Assembly: GCA_010093485.1 (NCBI GenBank)
Contig: MU001492.1
Span: 924,557-988,556 of the forward strand
Direction of reading: 5' to 3'
Source: Karstenula rhodostoma CBS 690.94
Taxonomy: Eukaryota; Ascomycota; Dothideomycetes; Pleosporales; Didymosphaeriaceae
DNA length: 64,000 nt
Made by a program: the position numbers and the translations under genes
Notes under the pieces: generated by a model
The model's input: only the letters and a program-made list of their open reading frames with translations
Told to the model about the DNA's origin: nothing
The model's database searches: none
In this document: piece by piece, positions 35,095-49,989 of the stretch
Numbering within the stretch: the first letter of the stretch is position 1
Layout of the letters: each line of letters begins with the position of its first letter

Positions 35095-38000
35095 AAATAT
35101 ATTACTAATCTATATAAACTAAATTAGTATATTTATAATAAACCCTTATTACCTATAAAAATAAAAGAGGAAGTATATAGTAACTATATAAGAATTATAG
35201 TATAGAAAAAAAAAGAATTTAAGAGAGTATAGTTAATAGGGCTAAATAGGCTAGAACTACCTAACTATACTAAAGAGGTATTTTACCTAGTATTATACTA
35301 CTATTAAAGTAGTACTAAATTACCTACTAAACCCTAGAGAGTAGTATTTTCCTTAAAAATCTAATTAATAAAAACCTATTACTACTATAAACTTTATTCT
35401 TTATATATAAATACCCTAAAGTATAATTAGTAAATAGAGGTATTAGTTCTAATACCTAGCCTAATACTTATATATAAGTCTAGTACTAGGTAAATTAAAA
35501 TAGTATATTCTAATAAGGACTAATTACTCTAGTAAATTAATAAATATACTAGATATTATATTTTATAATAGTAATATACTTAGTATAGATATAGGCTAGT
35601 AGTATATCTAAATTTAATTAATAAATATAATAGAGCCTAATACTAGAACTAGTATTTATATTTAAAGAAATAAACTAGAAAGGCTTTAGAGGCTTTCTAA
35701 AGAGCTATAATAGTATTAGACTAAAAATAAAAGCTATAAACTAGATTTTTATTAATAGTCTTAGGGAGAGTATAGTAGATAGAGTAGAAGATACTATAAT
35801 TAATAGCTACCTCTTTTACTAGGTACTAGAATAGTAGCTTAGGGATAAATAGGTTAGTACTTTTCTAGAACTAGTAAATTTTATAAAAAACTATAGCTAG
35901 AGAATATTAGCCTAATACTAACCTAATACTAGTATTATACTTATTACTAGATTTATAATAGTAAGGCTTCTTAATACTACTAGTAGTTAGAGTAGATTAC
36001 TAAGCCTTAGTAGGTAAACTAGAAGTAGTAGTTTTATAAAGGGTCTTAGTAGCTATTAGATAACTAGATAGACTAGTTATAATATATAAGTATAAGGCTA
36101 ATACTTAAGACTAATACCTAACTTATTTTAAATTTTAGCCTTACCCTTACTTTTACTACTAATAGGGTATAAAGGCTTAATCTTTCTATATAGTATTATA
36201 CTAGTAAACTTATAGAGATTATTTATAGGTAGGATTAATTAAAGAGGGTTAATAGTTTATAATATTAAAATAAAGAAGAAAAAGAGTAAAAGAGTAGAAA
36301 CTATAATACTTATATAGATTATATAATAGGCTTACTTAACACGCGTGTATAATATAAGTAAAAGTAAACTAGAAAAAAGTAAAGGTAAAAGATAATAAAT
36401 TAGAAAAAGAGCTCTATATTTATAAAAACTTAACCTATTTAAGCTATTATAAGTATATATAGGGTATTAGATAGTATTAGTCTATATAGTAAAAAAAGCA
36501 ATAGAATATTCCTACTTTTAAATAAAATATATTTACCTTTACTTTAGTAAGTAAGTTATAAAGGCGCCTTAGTATTTATAGTAAGAATAAAAAGTAAATA
36601 TATTCTAACTTTATAAAAACTTAATATATTTAAACTATTTTAAGTATATATAGGGTATTAGATAGTATTAGTTTATATAGTAAAAAAAGTAATAGAATAT
36701 TTCTACTTTTAGGTAAGGTATATTTATCTTTACTTAAGTAAATAAAGGTACCTTAGTATTTATAGTATAAGTACTTAATAAATAGGTATATAATAGTAGG
36801 GTTTAATTATATAAGATCTACTTATAATATTTATTAATAACTTCTTTTATTTATCTTTACTATCTTTCTTCTATACTCTATATTATAGGACTATATAATT
36901 ATTTATTCTATATCTAATATTTACCTATTACTTTATATCTAATACTTACCTAATACCTCTATTATAGTAGACTTACCTAATATTAAGTAGTATAAAGGTA
37001 CTAGAGAGTACTCTTTAAATAAGAGTATAAAGAAAAATATAGCTACTTAGATAAAAAAGACTAGTAAAGAGCTTACTATAGAGTGCGATAAAATAGTAAA
37101 TAATATATATTACTCTAAGTTCTAAAAGAATACCTTTCTACTAGCTATATAGCTAATTATTAATTAGTTACTAATAAGAGACTAGCCTAATATACTAAAA
37201 TAGTTATATATCTAGTTAAATAATATATATAATATAATATAGTAAGTTAAAGAAGTATTAGGTAGTATTAGGTACTAATATATTTAATAGCTTTAATACT
37301 AGAACTACTTAGCGCTATAAGGTAGTAGCCTATACTAGCTAAGATATTAGTAAAATTAAGGCTAAGTAGTTTATAGAGAAGTAAGCTTAGTATTTTAATA
37401 TCTTTAGTTTCCTTACTCTAACTCTAATAATACTAATATCTACCTAACTACCTAATACTTTAATTAATACTAGAGTTTTATTATTAAAGACTTTAGACTA
37501 GTAATTACTTAACCTATTTACTATTCTTAAGAGAAATAAAAAAAAAAAAATTAAAGTAGACTAAAAGGTCTTTAAATAAGAAGTTCTTAATACTAAGATT
37601 AGTATTAAGAATATAGCTATGCTTAATACCTAGATTATTATAAGGGATAAGACTACTAAATACTTTAAAATTCTATACTAGAAGTAGAACTATTTTTACT
37701 AGAGTCTTAAGACCTTTCTTAATAATCTATAGGATAAAGATCTCCTATTTATAAGTATATAAATATTCTAAGACTAATACCTTATTAATACCTACTAGAT
37801 ATAGATTAAATAGATACTAGCTAGATTAGATATATAAGTTTAGAATTTAATTCTAGTAAAAAGAATATTAGCTTAAAAGAGTATAAAAGTAAGTTTCTAT
37901 TTAAACTATAGTATTCTTAACTAATTTAATATAGTATTATATACTATATAAGGTAATCTTATTAGCTATATAATATTTCTCTATATATAAGACTTTAAGA

Positions 38001-41000
38001 ATTACTTACCTATTATTTATAATTCTATAGTCTAAGTAGGAGAGGGTACTTATTAGTCTATTCTATATAGCCTAATTTACTAGCTTCTTCTACTAATCTA
38101 TAGTCTATATAATATACTAGAATATATATAAAAAGGATATTACTCTACTACTTTCTAGTCTATATAAAAAGTATATACTATACTCTACTTTATAAGTAAA
38201 GTATTAACTATAGTATTAAATATTATTAATAAATTAGGGACTATATATTTAGAGTAAGTAAATTTACTAGTAAAGAGGCTACTTATATTCTAGATATAGT
38301 ATTTAGTAATAAAAAGGATCTACCTAATAATATAGATTAGATTATAAATATACTTTATAGTACTAAGGATAAGAACTAGGTAATAAATTAGTAGAAGATA
38401 TAGTATTAGGTATACTAAAAGGTATTAGGCCTTATAATAACTAGAAGATAGTCTCTAAGTATAAAAGTAACTAATTTAACCTCTATTATTTATCCTTCTT
38501 TCTTATCTTTATATATTTCCTATTTTTAGACCTTAAATACTAGAAAGAAAAAGAAGTCTTAAATATAAAGCCTTTAATACTCTATATATATAATAGGGTA
38601 ATATATAGTAAACTAGTAATAAAGTCCTTCTTCCTAGATATAAATATCCTAGCTAAAGTAAGACTAAGACCTTAGAATTTATATACTATAATAGCCTATA
38701 CTAAGTAGAGAGAAAACTAGACCTATATAATAACTATCTAGTTATAAAGGAACTTATAAGATATAGAGAAAATAGATATAGCTATTTTACCTACCTCTAT
38801 AATATATAGACTAGACCCTATATACTAATTAAAGGTAATAAGAATAACTAAAGGGGGTTCCTTTATATAGTCTATAGTAGCTAAATACTATATAATATTA
38901 TTAACCTTACTAATAGCTCTATTAATAAGACTATACTTAGTCTAAGTATTAGTTAGAAATATAACCTTAGTATTAATAAAAAGAAGAAATTTACTCTCTA
39001 GATTACTAACTTCTATTAATAGTATTATTATATATATAGGATTATTATATTTAGTGTAGTAGGCTAATACTAGCTAGTATTAGTCCTAAAGATAATTATA
39101 ATTAATTATATTAACCTTATAGTATTTAGTATAGAGGTATATAGAATTATAAAAAATATCTATCTTTAAATTTAAAAGAATAGCCCTATAATAAGTTTAG
39201 AATAGTAACTAGTCCTACTAAGTACTTTTATTAACTTAAAGTTATAAGAGGGTATCTTAAAAGTTAGCCTTACTATCTCCTTATTAGTATTAAATAGTAT
39301 TAAGAATAATAGTCTTTAAAAATTACTAGTAGAGCTATTTTACGCAGGTATTAATAGGTCCTTTACTTAGTAATAAATTATATAAAGGTCGCTAGGTAAT
39401 AGGTAGTAACTAGTAAAAGTTTCTAGATATAATAATATTTAGGCTAGTAAAAAGGAGGTATATAAATTAAAAATAGATTTTACTAAGTTAGGTACTAATT
39501 TAAGCTAGTATATTAAGACTAACTATATACTTTTTATTAATAATAAGATAGTATATAGAGGAGAAAGTAAACTATAACTACTATAGAGTAATAGTAGGTA
39601 GTAATAGTATAATCCCTTCTATATATATAATTAGAATCTAGAAAAGGCTATTAATTATTTAGCTATTAATTAGGAATATAGTAACTCTAGTAGATATAGA
39701 TTAGATAATAGGAGATAGTATACCTATTTCCTTAGCTAGTTAATTAAGATAAGTTAAAATTATTTTAATAATATAGGTTTTACTAGTACTAGCTTTCCTA
39801 TTAAGATTAATAAGAAGCTATAGTAGTACCCTCCTACTAAGGATTACCTTAAAATAGTTTATTACTATATTAAAGGTAATCCTTTATTAAGTAGCTAGAG
39901 TATTAGGGTTAATATTAGGCTATTCTACTCTAGTAATAGGATACTCCTAAATTAACTACTTCTAGTAGGTTAAACTACTTAGATTCTAATAGTTATTATA
40001 TTCCTTAGTACCCTAATCCTTAGTATAGTTAATAGGCCTAGACCTTAGTATATTTTAGTTAACTAGTTTACTATTAATAGTAGGTCCTTAAGCTACTAGC
40101 TTATCTAACTTAAATTAGTCTTAAATAGGTATTTCTTTAAGTTCTAGGTCCTCTATCTCTGCCTAATTAAGATTATCTCTATAATAATTAATATACTTAT
40201 AGGTATAATATATATAATAATAGTAATAGGCCTTAGTATTAGTCTTAAATAACTATCCCTAAAAGTTATAAATATTATCTATATACTAGAAGGGATAATA
40301 AAGTATAAACTTAATATAATAGAAGTAGGCTAAATCTAATATAAAAGAGTACTATAGATAATAGAATAGAATATATAGTTTAGCCCTAGATTACTTAGAG
40401 GGGATCTTACTCTTATAATTAAAATATAGAAGGAAGTTAATATAGTAGAGGCTATTAAGTATAGATAGGTATTCCTTATATCTTTAGAGTATTAACTTTT
40501 TACTCTAGAATAGAGTATTATTAGAATTAAGCTCTTTCTTATTTATCTATTAGACTTAATAAAAAAAGAATATAGTAGACTATACTTTTTTAGACTAGTA
40601 ATTAATACTTATTATAACCTATATAGACTATATAAGTAGAAGGCTAAATAGTATATATATAACTTTTTAGGCTAAATAGTCTCTTTCCCTAATTATTTTA
40701 TTTATAAGCTTAGATATAAATAAAGTAAGAGTATAATCTTTATTTAAATAGGGAAGAATAGATACTATAAGGTTTATATAAGAAATAGTATATTTTTTAG
40801 CCTTTAAGGTATATATACTAATATACTAAGCTATACTAGCTATACTAGTATAGACTTAGATATTAGTATTAGCCTTCTAGCCTAATACTAATATAGAATA
40901 GAAAGGGTTAAGTTATATATAATTATAGATAGATTTAAAGCGTCTATATCGCTTCCTAGGGGGAATAATAAAAGTAGGGTATAAATAAGTAGGCTAAGGA

Positions 41001-44000
41001 GCCCTAAATCTATAGGTTTCCTCTTCTATAGTAGTATTCTTCTAAAAATAGTAACTAGAAATATATTAGTATATATAATACTAGGTAAGGATTAATAATA
41101 GTTCCTAGTTATTAAACTTTATTTCTATAAAAGAAAGTAATAATAGTATTATAGTATTAATTAGAATAATAGTACTATTAGATTATATTAGTTTAGAATA
41201 GGTTACTAAAATAGTATTAGACTAGTATTAGGCTAAGTATTTAATATTAATCTCTATAGCTAAAGGGCCTAATTCTAGGTCTAGATCTAGAGTATTACTA
41301 ATATAGTAGAGCCTATAATTATAGGTACTCCTATACCCCTACTATTTATAGCGATCCTAGGAGTCCTAGATATTAAGAAGAGGGATAAGGATATACTTTT
41401 TAAATATAGTAAATTAAATATAGAAATAGTAAGTTATAATATAAGGATATTCTTTTAGAAAGTCCTAAATAAGTCTCCTCTATATATTTAAGGTTACTAC
41501 CTACTACTTCTTAAATTATAGTATAAACTAAAGGAGATTATACTAAAAGTTATTAGTAGTAGAGAAAATAATAAATAAGATAGGACTTTTTAACTACTTA
41601 ATCTAAAAAGTATTAGGTAGGTATTAGATAGTTAAGGTTATAATAATTTACTATAGTATTAAGCTTCCTACCTTCTTATTACTAGTATAGCTATATTCCC
41701 TAGAGCTAGGTACCTATATAAATAATAGAGTTAATTAGTAATACTCCTTAATTAGGCCTTAAAAAAGTAGCCTAAATATCCTTAGCCTATAATAGAAGAC
41801 TATTAATACCTTACCTAGCTATAAAACTAGCCTATATTATAAATACCTTCTATATTATTATATTAAATAGAGTAAACTAAAATTAAGGATAGTAAGTAAA
41901 ATATCTATCTTTATAATAAAAAAGATAATATATATAGATAATAAGATTAACTTCTTATAGATAAGGCTTATTATAATTATCTATACTAGTAGGGTATAGT
42001 AAAGGGAATATAAGACTTAAGTAGTAAATACTTCTAGTAAACTTAGTAATTAATATTAGATAAATAGCTCCTATAGAGAAGTAAATATAACTAGTATAAA
42101 AATAAATTTAGTTCTAAAGAAATTTAAACTTAGGGGTAGCTATATCTAAATTAAATATAACTAAGACCTCTAAAGGCTTATTCTTATTTTTATATATATT
42201 ATTCTTAGTACTAGTCTCTTTATTACTACTATATATACTCTTACCTCCTCCTTATATAGAAATAGTACTAGGTAGTATACTACCTATATTTAAAGAATAA
42301 AATTACTAACTAAAGGAGGTATTAAATATAGTATTAGTTATTTAACTAGAACTAAAATCTTTAGGACTAAAATAAAGAACCTCTAGTTACTACTTAATAG
42401 AACTATTAATAGAAAGGGATATAAAAGTCTTATAATTAATAGTAATATTTTAGTAGTTAAGATAATAGGTAACTAGAAATAGAAACTACTACTATATAAT
42501 AGAATAGTATATATAATAGTCCTTTTTAAATTAGTAATTAATTTAATTTAGGTTATTCCCCTTAGTCTAGGCAGGCTTTAGGATAATAATCTTAATCTCT
42601 TAAGGAAACTATAGAAATTAAGAAAAAGGTATTACTATATTAATAGTAAAGTTATAGATATAGCTATAATAATAGTATTAAACCCCCCTATAAGTATATA
42701 TCTCTATAGTAATCTAGACCTAAGTAAGTAGGTATTCTTCTATATTAGTAAGAGATAGTAATAATAAAAATAGAGACCCTAGGTCTATATTATTCCTACT
42801 CCTATATAATAGAATAAAATCTAGTCTATTATTCTTTATCTAATTCTAATAATAGTTATTATACTCTTTCTAGATAATATAGAGGTTAAACTACTAGTAA
42901 TTATAGATAGAGTAAATATTTATCTAAATATTCTTAAACTTCTAATAGAATACTAATATATAGTTTAATTCTTTAGATAGAAGTATAGATTTTTATAGAT
43001 AGTCTAGATTTATAGAATCTAAAGGTTACTAAATAGAAGAATTCTACTAATATATTTAGTTTTTAGTAGTTATAAAGTCCTCTATAAAGAGGTCCCTACT
43101 ACTAAATTTATCCTTACTACTTTTATTACTATAATTAGGTATAGGACTATTAGAGGAGGTAAAGTCTAATATCTTACCTAATACCTATAGACCTAGAAAT
43201 ATAGAAGTAGACTAGATAGGTATTTATACTATTATAAATTAAATAGATTTTATATCTAAATCCTTTATATATAATAGTAAAGGAGTATATAGTATTAATT
43301 ATATTATATTTAGCCTAGGAGAGGATATTAGAAGAGGGATCTAATAGACCTTATATAATAAATAATAGCTATTCTAAAATAACCTTTATAGGGTTAGTCT
43401 TATTAGGGTAAAGAGCTATAAAAGACTTAGTAAAGATAATAGAGTATAAGGTATAGAATATAGTTAAGTTATAGTATTAGTAGGTCTACTAATAATATAG
43501 TATTTAGAAAGAGGTATAATAGAAGTTAGTAGAGAATATTTTTATCTATAATATATATAGTATTTCTTTAGTTTTCTATTTATAAAGATATTAAGAACTA
43601 GATTAAATAGATAACTATATTTATAGTAGAATAGTATAGGTCTCTAGCCTATTATTACTAATTAATAGAGAGATAGTATATAGCTAGAATAAATAGTATA
43701 ATATAAAAACGTGTCTATAAAGTAGATATTAGTCTAGATATTAGGTAAGAATATATATAAAAAAAAAAAGGTAGGGTATAACTAATCTACTTTAAAAGTT
43801 TATTTTATACTAATTTAGAAATATAATCTATTATAGGAGGAAATACTTTTATTTACTATTATCTATATAATCTTAGAAGAAGGGGAGAATAATATCTTCT
43901 ATAATAGACTTAAATTACTTAGCCTTATAAAGGTACTACTTAGCCTATTTCTAAAGCTTTAGAACCTTATAAAAGAGGATATACTCCTAGTTAGAATTAT

Positions 44001-44903
44001 TAGAATACTTCTTATATTACTAATACTATCCTATAATAATTATATAGTACTTAAGAAAGGTATACTAATAAAAAAATAAGGTATTATAAAGAGAGTATTA
44101 TATAGTATCTATAGTAGAATATAGTAGGTTAGCTAGTAAAGATATATAGAATAATAATATACTTTTTAATATAAAAGGATATAGTATTATAACTTTAGGG
44201 TAGATAAATTTAGGGGGTAATAGTGCCTATAAATCCCTATTAATATTAGTTAAGATAATAATAAGGAGGGATATTTATACTTTATTCTATCTATTATAGC
44301 TATAATATTATCCTAGATAAGTATATCTATATTATATATAATAGGCACTTTAGTACTAGAAGAACTTCTACTCTATTAGAAGGTATTAGGAAGTACTATA
44401 GAAATAAAAGATATAGATAGTATTCTATAGGTATAAAATATCTTAGAGGATATTAAGGTAGATAAAGGAAATAGTATAAGACTACTAAGAGTATTATTAA
44501 AATTAAGTATTATAATAGTATTATAGTAAAAGGATAGATAAGGGATAAAGTTAAATTAAGTTAAAAAGAAAGTTTTAAGTTTTTAAAATATTAGTTAATA
44601 TTAGGCTAGACTAATACCTAAAGAAAGATTATATACTAGATAAATATTTAGAAATATATAGCTAAATTTAATATTCTATAACTAGAGTAGTTATAGATAA
44701 TATATTAGTTATATTAGTATTTAGGGAAATATTATTATATCGCGTTTTAAGGACTAATTAGAATATATAAAACGCCTTTTTTTAGCTAATAGGAAGCCTA
44801 AAATCCTCTATCCTAATTAGGTAATATATAGTTCTAAGGTTTAGTTAGCTATATAGAAGCTCTACTATAATAGTTCACTTCCTTACTTCGTTCGTTATGA
44901 ATA
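35095..44903. mobile_element. Unidentified insertion of about 9.8 kb inside gypsy copy B
   Basis: Copy A is continuous at 18,127-18,144. Copy B is split at the matching place, between CCCTAATCCTA (ending 35,094) and ATAAGGAGAGG (from 44,904). At most one base is shared by the two flanks, so there is no ordinary target duplication. I found no LTRs and no terminal inverted repeats. The right end, TTCACTTCCTTACTTCGTTCGTTATGAA, keeps unmutated CA, TG and CG sites. Inside is a 191-bp tandem duplication (36,419 and 36,610). I could not recognise reverse transcriptase, transposase or helicase motifs on either strand. It may be more than one element. Confidence 0.6.
36419..36790. repeat. Tandem duplication, 191-bp period
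   Basis: Two units start TTTATAAAAACTTAA at 36,419 and 36,610. They share TATATATAGGGTATTAGATAG and TATATAGTAAAAAAAG. Differences are mainly transitions. A GGCGCC in the first unit reads GGTACC in the second. Confidence 0.8.
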
Positions 44904-47900
44904 ATAAGGAGAGGTTAAAATCTAGTTTAAAACCTTAAATTCCTTATTATAGTTAAAGGCTTAAAGTACTTAATATATAAAGCTTAATTCTTTATAATAC
45001 TAAGAAATATAAGATAAGTATATTTTATAAATACTAAATAGGCTATCTAAATTAAGTTACTATATTAATTAGCCTATTTTTAAGTAATTCTTTATTAACT
45101 ACCTACTTTAATAGGCGTATTATCTTTAGGATTACTATCTAAGAATACTTTATTAAGGGTAGCTTTCTTCTAAGTATTTAGGCGCTTAGGGGGCCTAGCT
45201 ACCTAAGAATTAATATTATAAAAATTACCTACTAGTTTTAGGGTATTTCTAAAGTTAAATACTAAATACTATATATTATCTAGATTATAGTCTTACTATA
45301 CTACTTAGTACTAAAGTTTTCCCTAGCTTAGTTAACTATTATAAATAAGTAATACTTTCTACTTAAGAGTATTATTAACTTTAGTTAGTAGTTTCTATAA
45401 TTAGTATTATCTAGAAAGTAGGTTATTAGGTACTTTTTAAAGATAGTCTATATAAAATACTAAGTAAACTTTTATATATAATAGTAATTTAAACTTATAG
45501 GATAATCCTTTTATTTTTATAATATAGTATAGATTATATATTTACTTATTAAGCTTAATAGAGGGATATAATATTAAAAAGCCTTTTAGAGTAATATAGA
45601 TAAAGTTATTAATAATAAAATTAGATAATTAGTAGTATTTATTAGCTTATTTTACTATTAAGTCTTATATTATAATAAGGTTCTAATAGGCCTAGTTATA
45701 GACCTAAGTAATAGCTTTAAGATAAGTAATAATAAACTTATAGGCTTACTTAGAGCTAATATTATTAGGGGAGTCCTTAGATAACCTAACTTTATTTTTT
45801 TAGTTTTAAAAAACTTTAGCTTTATAGCTAAACTTAATTTTATATAAAGAGAAACTAGTAGATTTATTAAGTAAAAAAACTTATACCTAGTCTATTAAAG
45901 GGAGTAGATCTAATTAGTTATCCTAAAATTTATTAATAAATAAGTAAAGATACTAGTTAATATACTTATTATATATTTTAATTTAGCTATTTATTTAGAT
46001 ATAATCTATAGATATAAATTTCTATTATATATCTATAAAGTAATATAGTTTACTAATAAAATTAGAAGTAAACTATAGCCCTTAATTTAATATAATAGAT
46101 TTAGAGATACTAAAAATTCTCTAAATATACTAGTAGTAAAGGGAGGTAGTTTATTCTATAGTAATTATCTTATAATATAATAGTAAAAAGGTATATTTAT
46201 TTAGGTAGTATATATAAACTATAATATTATTAAAGCCCTTATAGTCTAATAGAAAGTTTTTAAAGTTTATAAAGATATCTTATTATATAGTCTTTAGAAT
46301 AGGTAGTAACTAAAGTAGGCCTAGCTTCTTATTATAAAGGGGCTTAGTCTAGTAGTAGATTTTATAATTTTATATAAACTATTTAATATCTATATATATA
46401 TAGCTCTAATAGTATAATTTCTAAATAAGTTTATAAGTTTTTTTAGTACTAGGGTATATAGTTATCTAGTAGAAGTAAACTATATTAATAAGAATTATTT
46501 AAAACTAACTAGTTTTAGAGATAACTAGGTAGTCTTAGTATAAAAGAAGTCTAGAAGGTATCCTATTATATTTACTATTTAATTTAAAAGTAGCCTCTTA
46601 AAGTAGTTCTAAGGTTAGGTTAGTATAATTTACTTTAAGTAGATAGTTTACTAGTATAATAGGAGAGTTTTATAATTTAGTCTCCCTACTTTATTAGTTT
46701 AACTTAGTAGTAATAACTAATACTACTATTTTATAGTCCTTATTATTAGTATTATTATTAGTAATATTCTATTATTAGGGGAAGAAATATATTATATAGG
46801 CTAACTTAGTTTTTATCTTTTATATAACTAGTTCTTCCTATTTCTATAATAGTATATTAGCTATAATATTTATAGATCTAGGGCGAAATATAATTATATA
46901 GTTATACTAGAATAATATTTCTAACTAATAAGTTTAGTAGGGTATAAGTTCTTATTTTATAAAAAAGTATTTAAGTATATAATAGTCTATAATAATAGTA
47001 AATAGCTCTTCTAACTATAAACTAATAAGTTAGATATACTATATATATAATCTACCTATAATAGTAAGTATTTTTTTATTATAAATATTATAATTTATCT
47101 CTACTAATTTTATTTTATATAAGTAGAAACTAAAAGGTTTCTAGATTTTATTATTTTATATCTATAAGATAGTTTCTATAATAATACTATTATTAGTATT
47201 AGTTTCTATCTATATCTTATAGTAGGGGGAGTACTATATAATAAGATTATTTAAGTAGAGAAGATTCTTTATAATTTAAAAAATAGTATATTTCTTATTT
47301 TTAAACTTATACTAAGTACCTTTTTTAATTAGTTTAGTAAGGGGTTAAATAATATATCTATAGTTTTTAAGAGAAGTCTAATAATAGTTATAGAATTCTA
47401 AAAAGGATTAGAGGGTATAAAAGCTAGTAGGTTCTTTCTAGTCCTATACTATAGTTTCCTTTTTAAGGTCCTTATAAATCCTGTTAGTAGTAATAATAAA
47501 GTCTAGAAATTTAATTTCTTAAATAATAAATTTATTTTTCTTAATATTATAATAGAGGTAGTACTCTTTTAGCTATTTAATAACTTTAGATATATAAGCC
47601 TTATACTCTAGGGGGTCCTTAGAGTAAATAAGGATATTATTAATATAAACTATATAAATTAAATTAATTATATTAGCTAGAATTATATTAATAAAGTATT
47701 AGAATAATACTAGTCTATTAGTTATACTAAAAGGAAGAATATTATATTTAAAATTATTATATTAAGTTTAAAATATAAAAAGGTTAAAGGCATATTTAAT
47801 AAATTATATATAGTAAAAGGCTTATTATAGGTCTAGTTTAGTAAATATATATATCTTAGATAAGTATATAAAAATTTCCTTTAGTAATAATATAGAAGTA

Positions 47901-49775
47901 ATATCTTTTTTAGTAATACTATTAAGCCTCCTATAATTAATATAAAAATATTACCCCCTTCTAAACTTCTTTATATATAAAATAGAGGAGGTAAAGCTAG
48001 TATTACTAGAGGAGATAAATCCTTTTTTTACTATATTTTAAATATATAGGTATAGTAATTCTAGCTTATTAAGGGATATAGGATATAGTAGAGAGGTTTT
48101 TAAAATATTAATATTTTTAGTAAAGATAATATTATAGTTAATACTTTCTTATTATAAGGGTAAGGTATTTATCTCTTATTTATTAAAGTAAGAAATATTT
48201 ATCTCTACCTATCTATAATAGGGAAGCTTAGCTTTAAGTTCTACTAGTAGCTATTTTTAAAACTTTTTTAGAAAGTTAACTATAACTTTCTTTTTATAAT
48301 ACTTAGCTTTTATAAGTTTAAATAACTTATATTAACTAATAGAGCTAATTTCTATACCTTATATACTAACTATAAATATTATAGTAGAGATAGTTAAAAT
48401 ATTAATACTAACCTTAAGGAGCTATTCCCTTATTAGTATTTAATATTTAGGGGGTTTCTTTAGGGGTAGTAGCCCTAAATTAGATAGTATTTTATTTATC
48501 TTATATAAATCTTTCTTATATTAAAGCTACTTTATAGGGTAGAAAATAGTAATAACTCAGTTCTTTAAATAGTTTTTTAGTTTAATTCTTAGCTCTTATA
48601 AGAGTTTCTTAGTAACTTATTTACTAGGGTCTTTAATAGGATTAGGCTTAATAGAGATAGTTAATTCCCCTAGTAATAATTTATTATTATATAGTAATTT
48701 ATTACTATATCTATATACTAGAGTATTATCCTTAATATTAGGCTTAGTTAATTACTAATTTTTATTCTTAGACTCTAGTAGTTTAGTTTTATTACTATCC
48801 TTATTTAAAGATATATAGTATACTATAATAAAGTCCTTATTTAAAATAGGCTCTACTAAAGGTAGTTAATAATTACTATAGTTCTAGGGGATAGTCTATA
48901 CTAGAAAGATAGATAATATTATAGGCTCTATAGGGATTTTAAACTCCTTTATAGGGGAGTATTCCCTATAGAATAATTATATTTATTAAAGTTAAATATT
49001 CTCCTTCTTAAAGTTAGTATCCTATTAGTTAGTATTAAATTAGTATTCTTTATTAATTAGTAGGAGTAGGTAGTATAATACTATAAGTAGAGTAATAACT
49101 TATAATAATATATTATTTAGCTATATTAAGTACTAGTTATAATAATTAATTAGTAACTTAGTATTCTTAAAGAATTTTTATCCTATAATAAGGTTATAGT
49201 CTCCTATTTTATATAGGATAAACTATATAGTTATAGGGTATCTATTAATATTAAGTACTACTTAAAAATAGTAATTAACTAAGGTAGCCTTTTTACTAGT
49301 AAAATTCTTAAGAGGGATTAGGTATTTAAACTATATTAACTTAATATTAAGTTAGTACCTTAGTACTTTCTCTAGTTATAAGGCGATAAGATTATATATA
49401 AATATACTAGAATTAATAAGACTATATATATAAATTTTATATCTATTATTTTAGAATATTATAGAAAGTATAAAAGGTATTCCCTTAAATAAGTTAAGGA
49501 TTTAAATACTTTTAGAGTTAGTATAATACTTTTTAGGGTAGAATACTAGCTTTTATAAGTTAATTAGTTCTATACCTATTACTTCTATTAGGGGTACTAG
49601 TCTAGAGTTAACTAGTACCTCTAGTTTTCTAATTTAAAATCTAACTTAAAATCTTTATTAGAGGTATATTTATTATTAGATTCTAGAAAGAAGTAAACCT
49701 TATTCTCTTTTTAAACCTTTATAATAGTAGTAATAGTATACCTATTATAGGGTTTAATAGGGTAATTATAGTAAA

Positions 49776-49989
49776 GTTAGATTTCTTATATATTAGCGGG
49801 TACGCGCTAAGTCTATTTTAAATAGCTTGGCACTACGCCCTTTTTAGTTAGCCTATATATAGACGCTAGGTAAGTCTTAGCCACTTTTTTAGTCCCCCTT
49901 TATTCGTGTATTAGTAAAGTATAATATACCTTTTTATCCCCCCTACTTTATTAAGTTACCCTACCTTATAGTGAATCTCTATAATATAT
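49776..49989. mobile_element. 214-bp TIR-family derivative with an 11-bp target duplication
   Basis: This small insertion in gypsy copy B is flanked by ATTATAGTAAA at 49,765-49,775 and 49,990-50,000. Copy A has the empty site ATTATAATAAA (minus strand, 13,262-13,272). Its right half is the terminus found at 19,640-19,802. It keeps CG and CA/TG sites (CGGGTACGCGC, TTGGCAC, TTCGTGT). The duplication length of 9-11 bp is typical of Mutator-like elements. The left half is too short to show a full second TIR. Confidence 0.8.

Noticed and set aside
35095..44903. Helitron as the source of the 9.8-kb insertion
   Set aside because: Lack of target duplication fits, but neither a TC start nor a CTRR-hairpin end is visible, and no helicase motif was found.
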